This document shows, piece after piece, positions 32,545-40,504 of a DNA stretch of 64,000 nucleotides (positions are counted from its first letter, which is position 1; each line of letters starts with the position of its first letter). Source of the stretch: GW2011-AR1 sp964384965 (GTDB taxonomy: Archaea > Nanobdellota > Nanobdellia > Pacearchaeales > GW2011-AR1); contig CAYLLR010000001.1 of NCBI GenBank assembly GCA_964384965.1, forward strand, positions 8,732 to 72,731, in the 5' to 3' direction. Made by a program: the position numbers and the translations under genes. The notes beneath the pieces were generated by a model. It made no database searches and was not told the DNA's origin. It saw only the letters and a program-made list of their open reading frames with translations.

Positions 32545-33929
32545 ATAGAATTTTCTATTTCCAATTCTATTAATTTGTTTAATTCAACGGCATATTCTAA
32601 GGGCAATTCTTTTATTATGGGGTTTATAAAACCAGATACAATCAATTTTGTGGCCTCTCTTTCCGGAATTCCTCGGGACATGAGATAAAATAGCTGTTCT
32701 TCACCTATCTTTCCTATTGTGGCTTCGTGGGAAGCTTCAACTTTGTTTTCATGGATTTCCATCGAGGGAGTTGTAATTGCTTTACTTTTGTTATCTAACA
32801 TTAATCCGTCACATCTCACATTTGATTTTGAATTTTTAGCCCCTTTTTTAATTTTGACCAATCCCCTATAAGAACTCGTTCCTCCTCCCACACTAATTCC
32901 TTTTGAAATAATGCTTGAAGAAGTGTTTTCAGCAAGGTGGTAAACTTTACATCCTGTGTCTTGGTATTGGCCTTTTCCTGCATAAGCTATTCCCGTATAA
33001 TCTGTTTTTGAATTTTTTCCTTTTAAAATACTACACGGATAAAGCATAGTTGTATGACTTCCTAAATTTCCATTTACCCATTCCATTATTCCATTTTCAT
33101 GAACGATTGCTCTTTTTGTGTTTAAATTATAGGTGTTTTTTGACCAATTTTCAATACTTGAATATTTGACTCTTGCTCCTTTTAGAACATATATTTCTAC
33201 TCCTCCCGCATGAAGGGAATTTTCATCATATTGTGGTGCAGAACATCCTTCAATATAGTGTAATTCCGAGTTCTCGTCGGCAATTATAAGTGTGTGTTCA
33301 AACTGACCCCCTTTTTTTGAGTTCATCCGAAAGTATGCTTGAAGAGGAATCTTTACTTTTACATTTTTTGGGACATAAATAAAAGTGCCTCCACTCCAAA
33401 CTGCACAATGCAATGCTGAAAATTTATGAAGATTTGGGGAAATGCATTTTGTCATAAAATATTTTTTAAAAAGTTTTTCATGCTTTTTTAGTGCAGTGTC
33501 ACAATCCACAAAAATAATGCCTTTTTTTTCTAAATCTTTTTTTAGTTTATGGTAAATTGTTTCACTTTCGTATTGTGCTCCGACTCCTCCGAGAGATTTT
33601 TTTTCTGCTTCAGGAATTCCCAATTTATCAAAAGTTTCTTTTATTTCTTTTGGAACATCTTCCCACGATTTTGAATTTTTGGCATTTGGTTTAAGGTAAT
33701 AATGAATTTTATTTAAATCAAGTTCTTTTAAGTCGGGGCCCCAATCCGGAAAAGATTTTTTATTGAAGATTTTAAGAGCGTTTAACCTTTTTTTCAACAT
33801 CCATTTGGGTTCATTTTTGTCTTTTGAAATTTGTCTAACCAATTTTTCACTCAAACCTTCTGGACTTTTGTATTTTAAATCTTCTTTATTTGCTTTAAGA
33901 GAGTATTCTTTTAACTTAATTTTTGGCAT
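32538..33929 (-). CDS. sufB: Fe-S assembly scaffold protein SufB
   Basis: SufB is the beta-helix scaffold on which Fe-S clusters form with SufC. The 463-residue protein has KSLGGVGAQYESE, the conserved HCAVWSGGTFIYVP, FRMNSKKGGQFEHTLIIAD, EGCSAPQYDENSLHAGGVEI and the C-terminal SRGIPEREATKLIVSGF motifs. ATG 33935 is also in frame, but a TATA box centred near 33955 predicts a leaderless start at ATG 33929. An inverted repeat lies between TATA and start. It leads sufB-sufU-sufC and diverges from the HTH gene at 34018. Confidence 0.94.
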   Translation of the reverse strand: MPKIKLKEYSLKANKEDLKYKSPEGLSEKLVRQISKDKNEPKWMLKKRLNALKIFNKKSFPDWGPDLKELDLNKIHYYLKPNAKNSKSWEDVPKEIKETFDKLGIPEAEKKSLGGVGAQYESETIYHKLKKDLEKKGIIFVDCDTALKKHEKLFKKYFMTKCISPNLHKFSALHCAVWSGGTFIYVPKNVKVKIPLQAYFRMNSKKGGQFEHTLIIADENSELHYIEGCSAPQYDENSLHAGGVEIYVLKGARVKYSSIENWSKNTYNLNTKRAIVHENGIMEWVNGNLGSHTTMLYPCSILKGKNSKTDYTGIAYAGKGQYQDTGCKVYHLAENTSSSIISKGISVGGGTSSYRGLVKIKKGAKNSKSNVRCDGLMLDNKSKAITTPSMEIHENKVEASHEATIGKIGEEQLFYLMSRGIPEREATKLIVSGFINPIIKELPLEYAVELNKLIELEIENSIC

Positions 33930-33958
33930 AAACATATGAAATTTGGTTCATATTTAAA
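33916..33958. repeat. 43-bp direct repeat, copy 1 (sufB promoter and 5' end)
   Basis: These 43 bases contain the TATA box, operator and first codons of sufB. They recur without mismatch at 35373-35415 in the same orientation, 1457 bp away. The flanking bases differ on both sides. Confidence 0.9.
33934..33953. promoter_or_regulatory. Operator-like inverted repeat at the sufB promoter
   Basis: ATATGAA (33934-33940), six bases, TTCATAT (33947-33953): perfect seven-base arms. The right arm touches the TATA box (minus-strand TTTAAATA, plus 33951-33958), so a bound protein would block transcription start. The same element is at 36596 and, imperfectly, at 23911. Confidence 0.65.
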
Positions 33959-33999
33959 GATTTGGGTTAGATTTAATTAATCGGAAACTTTAAATAAAA

Positions 34000-34018
34000 T
34001 ACCCTTCTATAAGAGGTA
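34000..34018. promoter_or_regulatory. Imperfect palindrome at the HTH gene start
   Basis: TACCCTT, five bases, AGAGGTA spans the bases just before ATG 34018. Five of seven arm bases pair. It resembles the perfect palindrome at 34691-34710 before the next gene of the cassette, so the HTH protein may control both. A TATA-like CTTTAAATAA precedes it at 33988-33997. Confidence 0.4.
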
Positions 34019-34680
34019 TGTGGTATTTGAAATTTAAATATAAGCATAGTGATTGTATTTATGCTCCAGAGTTGAAAAGGTTGAATTTGAATGGATTTTT
34101 TCATTATCTTGGAGAATACAAAAAAGGAAGGCACATTTATACTTCTTCAATACAACATTTAATTGGAGATGAAAAGAATATTAAGAAGTATTTTAGATAT
34201 CTGAAAAATCACAAAAAAATTGTTAATTATGAAATTTATGGAAATGTAATTATCACTCTGGCAAAACATAAAAAAGAACTAAAAGTTTATGGACAGGTTT
34301 ACAATCCTCTCTTTATTTATCCTTCTCCAGCTTATTTGAGTAAAGAGGGGTTTGAAATAATTGAAGTTGCTTCTTGGGATAGAAAAGAGATTGAAACCCT
34401 CGTTAATGGTATAGAAAAAACAAAAACAACAGAATATTTCAAAATACTTAGTTTTAAGAAAGGAAAAGTAGAAGATATTTACATTTCCAGACTTCTTCCA
34501 AAACTTCCAAAAAAACAGGAAGAAGCTTTGAGGTATGCATTTATAAAAGGATATTATAACTTTCCAAGAAAAATTAGTTTGGATCAATTATCAAAAATAT
34601 TAAAAGTATCAAAATCCACTTTCAGAGAAAATTTACGAAAAGCTGAAGCCAAGATTATTCCAAAATTAATTCTTGAGTAA
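34018..34680 (+). CDS. HTH_10 (Bat-like) transcriptional regulator
   Basis: The 220-residue protein ends with a typical HTH_10 domain: LPKLPKKQEEALRYAFIKGY, FPRKISLDQLSKILKVSKS, TFRENLRKAEAKI. The N-terminal 150 residues resemble the sensor region of bacterioopsin-activator-like proteins (LKFKYKHSDCIYAP near the start), with no known ligand. It is transcribed away from sufB, 88 bases from the sufB ATG, and lies inside the segment bounded by the 43-bp repeats. It could regulate suf or its own cassette. Both are inference. Confidence 0.8.
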   Translation: MWYLKFKYKHSDCIYAPELKRLNLNGFFHYLGEYKKGRHIYTSSIQHLIGDEKNIKKYFRYLKNHKKIVNYEIYGNVIITLAKHKKELKVYGQVYNPLFIYPSPAYLSKEGFEIIEVASWDRKEIETLVNGIEKTKTTEYFKILSFKKGKVEDIYISRLLPKLPKKQEEALRYAFIKGYYNFPRKISLDQLSKILKVSKSTFRENLRKAEAKIIPKLILE

Positions 34681-34690
34681 TTATTCAAGA

Positions 34691-34710
34691 TACCCTTTTA
34701 TATAAGGGTA
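34691..34710. promoter_or_regulatory. Perfect palindrome over a TATA box
   Basis: TACCCTT, TTATAT, AAGGGTA: seven-base arms enclosing and overlapping a TATA box (TTTATATAA). It precedes the gene at 34773 by about 63 bases and follows the HTH stop by 10. The overlap with TATA suggests repression. Confidence 0.5.
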
Positions 34711-34772
34711 AAAATTTAAGTTCTTTATTTTTATAATTCTATTGTGGTAAAAAACTATATTGGGAGCTAAAA

Positions 34773-35195
34773 ATGAAAAAAGAAATCAAAGTCAAAAAAG
34801 ATGAAGTAATTGACATAAAAACAGCTGTAGGGGTTTGGAGAGAGATGGGATTAAATTTCGATCAAAGAGTTAATCTACTTGAAAAGGTTCTTGAGAAAAT
34901 GATTCCAAGAATCGAAAAAGAAATTTCTGAGAAAGAACCAATTTATAATAATAATCTTGAAATTAGAAAAAAATTTTCTGATGATTATAAAATTCAGGAT
35001 TTTATCCCTTTTTATTGGGGAATGCGCTTCCACAAAGAAAGAAATAAAAAAAAGCAAAAAGAAGATTGGTTTTTTTATAAAAAATCAAATGAAGAATTTC
35101 TTCCAAGGATGCTTGACAAGGTATATAATGCTTACCACTTTCTTAGTTTTTATGTTCCTTCAGTAATTGGAATTATGGAATATTTTAATAAGTAA
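34773..35195 (+). CDS. Hypothetical protein of the repeat-flanked cassette, 140 aa
   Basis: No family is recognised. The protein is strongly charged and helical: MKKEIKVKKDEVIDIKTAVG, a long Lys/Glu helix, DFIPFYWGMRFHKERNKKK, and a hydrophobic C-terminal AYHFLSFYVPSVIGIMEYF that could be a membrane-associated helix. GGGAG lies eight bases upstream of the ATG. It is preceded by a palindromic promoter and followed by a 50-codon frame, and both probably belong to one unit. Confidence 0.55.
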   Translation: MKKEIKVKKDEVIDIKTAVGVWREMGLNFDQRVNLLEKVLEKMIPRIEKEISEKEPIYNNNLEIRKKFSDDYKIQDFIPFYWGMRFHKERNKKKQKEDWFFYKKSNEEFLPRMLDKVYNAYHFLSFYVPSVIGIMEYFNK

Positions 35196-35202
35196 TTTTT
35201 GA

Positions 35203-35355
35203 ATGCAAAAAATGAAACTTAATAATTTAAAAGGCAGATATCTATTAAATAAAGTAGTACTTTACTCTCTAATTCCTTCCTTAAATCTTTTTGGTGCACA
35301 TAACTTAGCAAAAGAAGAATTTGAGTCTTTAGAAAATTTTGAAAAACTTATTTGA
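35203..35355 (+). CDS. Possible small protein, 50 aa
   Basis: ATG 35203 opens a 50-codon frame seven bases after the previous stop, with a second in-frame ATG at 35212. It contains a hydrophobic stretch, NKVVLYSLIPSLNLFGAHN, that could be a membrane or export segment, then an acidic end. There is no clear ribosome site, and translation by coupling is possible. No family is recognised. Confidence 0.4.
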   Translation: MQKMKLNNLKGRYLLNKVVLYSLIPSLNLFGAHNLAKEEFESLENFEKLI

Positions 35356-35372
35356 ATAAATCTTTTTCTAGT

Positions 35373-35415
35373 TTAATTTTTGGCATAAACATATGAAATT
35401 TGGTTCATATTTAAA
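35373..35415. repeat. 43-bp direct repeat, copy 2 (duplicated sufB promoter)
   Basis: Identical to 33916-33958, including TATA box, operator and the codons for MFMPKIK. On the minus strand the copied start continues for 14 codons (MFMPKIKLEKDLFK) to a stop at about 35352, so no SufB is made. The promoter elements look intact and would drive a transcript antisense to 35203-35355 and perhaps to 34773-35195. Confidence 0.85.
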
Positions 35416-35439
35416 TGTTGTGAGTTATTAAAAACAATT

Positions 35440-35901
35440 TTAAACATTATAAGTTTCCGAAAAAAAATCATGTCCTATTTCAAAATTTTTTGTTATGGGA
35501 GTCATTGTTTCTAAAATGTCCTTTATATATTTTAGGGAATTGTCAAATTTTAATATATCTTGGATTTGGAGTTCTTCATTTTTTTTATAAAGATTAAAAG
35601 AAGGGTTATTTAAGTAAGGATTAACTCCTTGCAAGATAATTCTTGATAAACCTTTATAATTTCCATGATATTGTTTCCTAATTCCTCCATTAAAAAGATC
35701 CGATTCAGTTTTTGGGTCTCCAAATAATTCAGTTATATAAATAAAATCTTCCTTATTTGGTTCATCTATTCTGAAATGAAAAAGGGGAGTATATTTTTCA
35801 AAATGCCCCACTATTTTTAATCTTGAAATTCCTTCTTCATGGAATCGATTACAAATTTCTTCAATAAAATATTTTCTTATTTTAGGGGTTAATAAAGTCA
35901 T
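35440..35901 (-). CDS. Hypothetical protein, 153 aa
   Basis: No family is recognised. The protein is soluble, starts MTLLTPKIRKYFIEEICNRF and contains FHFRIDEPNKEDFIYITELF and an NYKGLSRIILQGVNPYL segment. It has no membrane or metal motif. The gene lies between the repeat copy and the peroxiredoxin gene on the same strand as the latter, but 80 bases away with its own AT-rich upstream region. Confidence 0.5.
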   Translation of the reverse strand: MTLLTPKIRKYFIEEICNRFHEEGISRLKIVGHFEKYTPLFHFRIDEPNKEDFIYITELFGDPKTESDLFNGGIRKQYHGNYKGLSRIILQGVNPYLNNPSFNLYKKNEELQIQDILKFDNSLKYIKDILETMTPITKNFEIGHDFFSETYNV

Positions 35902-35983
35902 TATTTCGGAGAGATTATTAATTATATAAAGATTATTGTTTTGAAGTTTTTAGTATAAGAGGGGTTTGAATAAGAGGGAAATA

Positions 35984-36583
35984 TCAAATCTTCCCAACTA
36001 AATTTAATCCGGGTTTAAGAGTTTTTTTCCCTGGTTTCCAATTTGCTGGACAAACTTCTCCGCCGTGTTCTTCTACAAATTTTGCGGCTTCAAGTTTTCT
36101 GAAGAGTTCATCAGCACTTCTTCCAATTGAATTGTCGTGGATTTCATAGGCCTTCAAAATTCCATTGGGGTCTATTAGGAACGTTCCTCTAAGGGCAACT
36201 CCTTCGCCCGGGATTAAAACCCTATATTTCGTAGAAATTTCGTGGGTTGGATCAGCCACCATGGGAAATTTTATCTTTTTTATCGTCTCCGAATTATCGT
36301 GCCACGCTTTATGAACAAAAACCGTGTCCGTCGAAATACTTAAAACTTCAGCACCAATTTCTTTGAATTTTTCGTACTTTTCGGCCATTTCACCAAGTTC
36401 AGTTGGACAAACGAATGTAAAATCGGCAGGATAAAAAAATAGAATTACCCATTTTCCTTTGTAGTTTTCTAAAGAAATTTTTTTAATCTTTTCTTCATAG
36501 AATGCTTCAGCCATAAATTTTGGGGCTGGGCTATTTATTGCCAAGAAATTTTCTTTATGATTTGTTTTTTCATCCATTTTCAT
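35984..36583 (-). CDS. 2-Cys peroxiredoxin (AhpC/TSA)
   Basis: Peroxiredoxins reduce hydrogen and organic peroxides. The protein has the thioredoxin fold with the peroxidatic cysteine in FYPADFTFVCPTE, the conserved Arg in RGTFLIDPNG and the resolving cysteine in GGEVCPANW, followed by the AhpC-type C-terminal arm. An upstream in-frame ATG at 36613 lies inside the operator. The start at 36583 (200 residues) is preferred because GAGG sits four bases before it and the TATA box predicts initiation near 36590. The operator shared with sufB points to peroxide or iron control. Confidence 0.92.
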   Translation of the reverse strand: MKMDEKTNHKENFLAINSPAPKFMAEAFYEEKIKKISLENYKGKWVILFFYPADFTFVCPTELGEMAEKYEKFKEIGAEVLSISTDTVFVHKAWHDNSETIKKIKFPMVADPTHEISTKYRVLIPGEGVALRGTFLIDPNGILKAYEIHDNSIGRSADELFRKLEAAKFVEEHGGEVCPANWKPGKKTLKPGLNLVGKI

Positions 36584-36595
36584 TTCCTCTTTCAA

Positions 36596-36615
36596 ATATG
36601 AAATATTTTTCATAT
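36596..36615. promoter_or_regulatory. Operator-like inverted repeat at the peroxiredoxin promoter
   Basis: ATATGAA (36596-36602), ATATTT, TTCATAT (36609-36615): the same arms and spacer length as at sufB. Its centre is about 11 bases downstream of the TATA box centre (minus TTTATATA, plus 36613-36620), again as at sufB. Confidence 0.65.
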
Positions 36616-36801
36616 ATAAATCTTTTGGAAGATTTTATTTTCAAAAAATTAAACCGATTATTTCAAGAAATGTTCTTTAATAAATGGAACTATTTTCAAA
36701 ATAATTCCTTTAATTATCTTTCTGAGGCTTTGCGTATCTTTTAACTCCTCCCCAAAAATCTTTATAAATCCCTTTCTCTTCATTGAAAAAAGGAAAAGAG
36801 G

Positions 36802-39423
36802 ATGAAAAATAAACAAATTTTTTTGCTGGCTTTGGTAATTTTTATTGTACCATTTGTTTCGGCTTCCTATACTTTATTTAACCATACTCTTCAAGACCAA
36901 TATTCTAAGGGTTCATTTATTTCCGGCAATCTTGATATTTCATTTCAAAATGAACCAATTAATTCCGTATTTACCGACTCATTCCAAAATAAAGTGACTC
37001 TCCAAGACCTTATCATAAATTCAAAGGATTATTCTTATGTTTGTGAATATCCAAATTGTGAGTCGAAATTTAAAGAGGTTAATCTCGCAAATCTTTTCTC
37101 GTTTAATTTGAATAAGGGGGAAGAAGCGTTTTATGGGATTGTTTTTGATCAAAATTTGACGAAGATAAACTCAATGAGTTTTGATTTAGAAAGTGATGCA
37201 AAAGAATCACCTACAAGTCAAATTTCAGTTGATTTTTTAAATGACGGGGTTATAGATTTGGAAAATACTAAAGTTGGAAATAAAGTTTCAGAGAATAAAA
37301 ATTTTGGTTGTTTTAATTCTTCAAAAAAACAAACAGAACTATTTCTTACTTCTACACCATATTGTCAAGAAGTTTTTCTTAATGAATCTCCGGGAGCCAG
37401 GATTGGGGCGTGGGTGAAGGAAGTTACGGCGAGTCCGGTAAACATATCGATGACTCTTTTTGATGGAACGGGGGATTTGGTTGGGGGTTGTTTGCTTTCA
37501 AAAAATTATATAACAGGAGAAGGAAATGTAACTTTTTGTGATATTAATAAACCAATAAAAAATGAAAATTATTATGTTTGCATCGGAGTTGACGGGGCGG
37601 GAGAAGGAAATTACAAAACGAGAGGGCATTCTCAGAAAAATAATTGTGGATTTCAAGGCACACCCATAAAATCACCAGTTTATTCATATCAAATAGGTGC
37701 TATTCAAAAATATTTTGGAAATGTTGGAACCCTAACTATTTCAAATGCCCTCCCAAATGGTAAAAATCTCTCCAAAATGGTTGAAGATTATATCTTTTCA
37801 AAATATGGGGGTTTGGATTGTTCATTGAATAAATGTTACATTCCAATAAGGATTATTTCGTCGATGAATCAATCCATTCTACTAAAGAATTTGAATGTAA
37901 ATTATGATTTTGTGGGAGGGTCCGTAGCAATTAATGAATTTTCTAAGTTTGAAGAAGATTCCTCTAAAATTAACGCGTCACGAGGGAAACTTTCTTTTGG
38001 GCAATTTTTTAAGCTCCCGAATGAGGAAAAAAATTTGTCATATAAATTATATTATAAAGGGAAAAAACTTTTTAGCGAAAAAATTTCAATAAAAGATTTT
38101 AAAATAAATCTTTATCCGAAAAAGGTTGCAGTTAGTTTTCCCTCTAACTTTTTTTTATATCTTCCGAAAGAATTAAATCCCTCTGTTTATAAGTGGGATT
38201 TTGGAGATGGTCAATTTAAAATTACTTCCGAACCAAATGTAAAACATACTTATCTTTCTAAAGGGGATTTCACCCTTAAACTAATTATTTTAACAAAGGT
38301 GGGAAAAATTTCAAAAGTTTTTAACATTAAAGTCGGCTCGGCCAAGGAGATTTTGAAGTCAGAGATTGAGAAGAGAAAAAAAACTCTCAAAGAATTTGAA
38401 AAATTTGTTGCAAATTTGGATGATTTTGAGAAATCTCAAGTTGAAAAAGTAGTGGATCTCTTTCAACTAAGGAAAAATTTATCCCTAATTGAAGGTAGAG
38501 AAAAGATTGCAATTTCGGATGAAGATTATAATAAAATAATTTCTGAATTTTTGAGTTTGCGTTTTCCTTCTTATCTTCAAAATGTAAAAATTTCAAAATC
38601 TTTCATAAATCCTTTAAATAGTGAAATTAACCTTGAGCCTCTTAAGGCTTTGTCTAAAAGAAAATATAATGACTCAAAGAAAACTTATGATTACATAAAA
38701 TTTTGGAACCTTGAAAATTTAAATACTGATGTTGAGCAAAATAAAATTTTGATTGGGTGGGAAGATGGAAAAGAATCGGACATTCAAATTTTTGATTTGT
38801 CAATAATTCCTTCTAAGGGAATCAATGAAGATTATTACCTTTTTGTAAGAGATGTTGGAAATTTGGAGTTTAAAGACAATTCAAGGGTAAAAAAAGTAGA
38901 AGGGTATAAATATGTTAAATTGAACGATAGGAAAGAGAGTTTCACTTTTTCGGTGGAACAAAATTTTCCAATAGAAGATTATCTTTTTATTTCACCATCC
39001 AATATAACCATAGTGGATTTTCCAAAAGTTCAAGAAGCAAAATCAAAAACTTGGATAATTTATCTGGGATTGATTGGGGTATTTTTAATTGGGCTTTTGA
39101 TTTATTTGATGGTTCAAAGATGGTACAAACTAAAATATGAAAAGTACCTTTTCCCCGATAAAAATCAGTTGTACAATGCAATTATTTATATTAACAATTC
39201 AAGGAAGGGAGGTATGGAGGAAGAGGAAATAAGAAAAAATCTTATAAAAGTTGGATGGAAGAGAGAACAGGTTAGTTATCTTTTGAAAAAATATTCTGGA
39301 AAAAGGACCGGAATGGTAGACATATTCGGATTTTTTAAGAAAAAAGAGACTTTTTCGGACCCTCCAAACCCAGGTAGAAATGTGGAGTTTAAAAGTTCTC
39401 AAGATACAAAATTTAATAAATAA
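36802..39423 (+). CDS. PKD-domain surface protein with membrane anchor
   Basis: This 873-residue protein has a signal peptide (FLLALVIFIVPFVSA). A lectin-like or S-layer-like region with several cysteines (YVCEYPNCES, NFGCFNSS) follows, then a PKD domain near residues 450-510 (YKWDFGDGQFKI, NVKHTYLSKGDFTLKLIIL) and a coiled segment. One membrane span lies at about 750-775 (WIIYLGLIGVFLIGLLIYLM). The cytoplasmic tail holds a helical motif (EEEIRKNLIKVGWKREQVSY) like that in the protein at 55275. It probably displays an adhesive domain outside while binding a partner inside. GAGG lies just before the ATG, with a TATA box near 36756. Confidence 0.75.
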   Translation: MKNKQIFLLALVIFIVPFVSASYTLFNHTLQDQYSKGSFISGNLDISFQNEPINSVFTDSFQNKVTLQDLIINSKDYSYVCEYPNCESKFKEVNLANLFSFNLNKGEEAFYGIVFDQNLTKINSMSFDLESDAKESPTSQISVDFLNDGVIDLENTKVGNKVSENKNFGCFNSSKKQTELFLTSTPYCQEVFLNESPGARIGAWVKEVTASPVNISMTLFDGTGDLVGGCLLSKNYITGEGNVTFCDINKPIKNENYYVCIGVDGAGEGNYKTRGHSQKNNCGFQGTPIKSPVYSYQIGAIQKYFGNVGTLTISNALPNGKNLSKMVEDYIFSKYGGLDCSLNKCYIPIRIISSMNQSILLKNLNVNYDFVGGSVAINEFSKFEEDSSKINASRGKLSFGQFFKLPNEEKNLSYKLYYKGKKLFSEKISIKDFKINLYPKKVAVSFPSNFFLYLPKELNPSVYKWDFGDGQFKITSEPNVKHTYLSKGDFTLKLIILTKVGKISKVFNIKVGSAKEILKSEIEKRKKTLKEFEKFVANLDDFEKSQVEKVVDLFQLRKNLSLIEGREKIAISDEDYNKIISEFLSLRFPSYLQNVKISKSFINPLNSEINLEPLKALSKRKYNDSKKTYDYIKFWNLENLNTDVEQNKILIGWEDGKESDIQIFDLSIIPSKGINEDYYLFVRDVGNLEFKDNSRVKKVEGYKYVKLNDRKESFTFSVEQNFPIEDYLFISPSNITIVDFPKVQEAKSKTWIIYLGLIGVFLIGLLIYLMVQRWYKLKYEKYLFPDKNQLYNAIIYINNSRKGGMEEEEIRKNLIKVGWKREQVSYLLKKYSGKRTGMVDIFGFFKKKETFSDPPNPGRNVEFKSSQDTKFNK

Positions 39424-39441
39424 GAAAATATAAAGATTATA

Positions 39442-40086
39442 ATGGCAATAAAAAGAATGAAAAATTTTTTTAAAAAGGTTTTATCCGGAATTTTTAAGAG
39501 TAGGAAAGACATAAAACTTGGTTTTTATGGTCCCCCAAATGCAGGAAAAACAAGTCTTGCTAATAGAATTTGTAAGGATTTTACTGGAGAAGAGATTGGT
39601 TCTGTTTCCAAAATTCCTCACGAGACAAGGAATGTACAATTCAAAGAGAAAGTAGAAATAAAATACAAAGGAAAGTCAATGACCTTTAAAATGATTGATA
39701 CGCCGGGTATTACGACACGTATTGACTATGAAGATTTTCTTAAATACAAAGTCAAAAAGAAAGAAGCTAAATCGAGGGCAAAAGAAGCGACGCAGGGAAT
39801 AATAGAGAGCATAAAATGGTTGGATGATATGGATGTGGTTGTAGTTGTTTTGGACGCGACGGAGAATCCTTATAATCAAGTAAATATTACAATCATTGGG
39901 AATCTTGTTGCGAGGAAAATACCGGTTTTAATTGTTGCAAATAAGTCTGATTTGAAAAAGGCAAGTGTAAAAAAAATAGAAGAGGCTTTTCCTGAGTATG
40001 TGGTGGTTGGAATGAGTGCAAAATACGGGACAAATTTGGAAGATTTTTATGAAGAAATATTTAAATTGGCAAAAAAATCAAAGTAA
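39442..40086 (+). CDS. Era-like GTPase
   Basis: This 214-residue GTPase has the P-loop GPPNAGKTS near residue 30, the G2 threonine in HETRNVQF, G3 DTPGI, G4 NKSD and G5 MSAKYG. It lacks the C-terminal KH domain of bacterial Era. In archaea such proteins are encoded beside DUF2073 and a zinc-ribbon protein, and the conserved trio is thought to act in ribosome assembly or RNA binding. Here DUF2073 follows by one base and the zinc ribbon lies at 42376 after two other genes. Confidence 0.88.
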   Translation: MAIKRMKNFFKKVLSGIFKSRKDIKLGFYGPPNAGKTSLANRICKDFTGEEIGSVSKIPHETRNVQFKEKVEIKYKGKSMTFKMIDTPGITTRIDYEDFLKYKVKKKEAKSRAKEATQGIIESIKWLDDMDVVVVVLDATENPYNQVNITIIGNLVARKIPVLIVANKSDLKKASVKKIEEAFPEYVVVGMSAKYGTNLEDFYEEIFKLAKKSK

Positions 40087-40087
40087 A

Positions 40088-40498
40088 ATGGTAATTAAAA
40101 AAAGTCGAAGACAAAAAAAAATTCAAGGTTTTTCAATAAGGTTTATGCCTTATTCTGAGATAAGGCATTTAAATAGCATGGAGAGAATAAAAAAAATTTT
40201 AGATATAACCTTTAAGAATTATATTTTAATTTTGCAGGGGAGGTTAAGGCCAGAAGAGGAGACAAGGCTTATAGAGGACACAATGGCAATGATTGGTCAC
40301 GTTAAGAATTTTAGGGGAATTGAGTTGGCAGTTATAAGTTCTGAGGAGAGGAAAGGGACGATGGATAGATTAAAAACAAGAATAATAAAGAGTTTGTCCG
40401 GAGGGGATTTGGGGGCGATTACAATTATTGGTCCGGCGAGTGTAGTTAAAGAGATTAAAAGGGACCCAAAGAAGATTGAACTACTTTTAAACAAATAA
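40088..40498 (+). CDS. DUF2073 family protein
   Basis: This 136-residue protein starts at ATG 40088, one base after the GTPase stop. It has IRFMPYSEIRHLNSMERIKKI, LQGRLRPEEETRLIEDTMAM, FRGIELAVI and the closing GDLGAITIIGPASVVKEIKRDP, all characteristic of archaeal DUF2073. The function is unknown. Its constant pairing with the Era-like GTPase suggests a regulator or partner. A longer reading from 40016 overlaps the GTPase and is rejected. Confidence 0.85.
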   Translation: MVIKKSRRQKKIQGFSIRFMPYSEIRHLNSMERIKKILDITFKNYILILQGRLRPEEETRLIEDTMAMIGHVKNFRGIELAVISSEERKGTMDRLKTRIIKSLSGGDLGAITIIGPASVVKEIKRDPKKIELLLNK

Positions 40499-40504
40499 TT
40501 TTAA

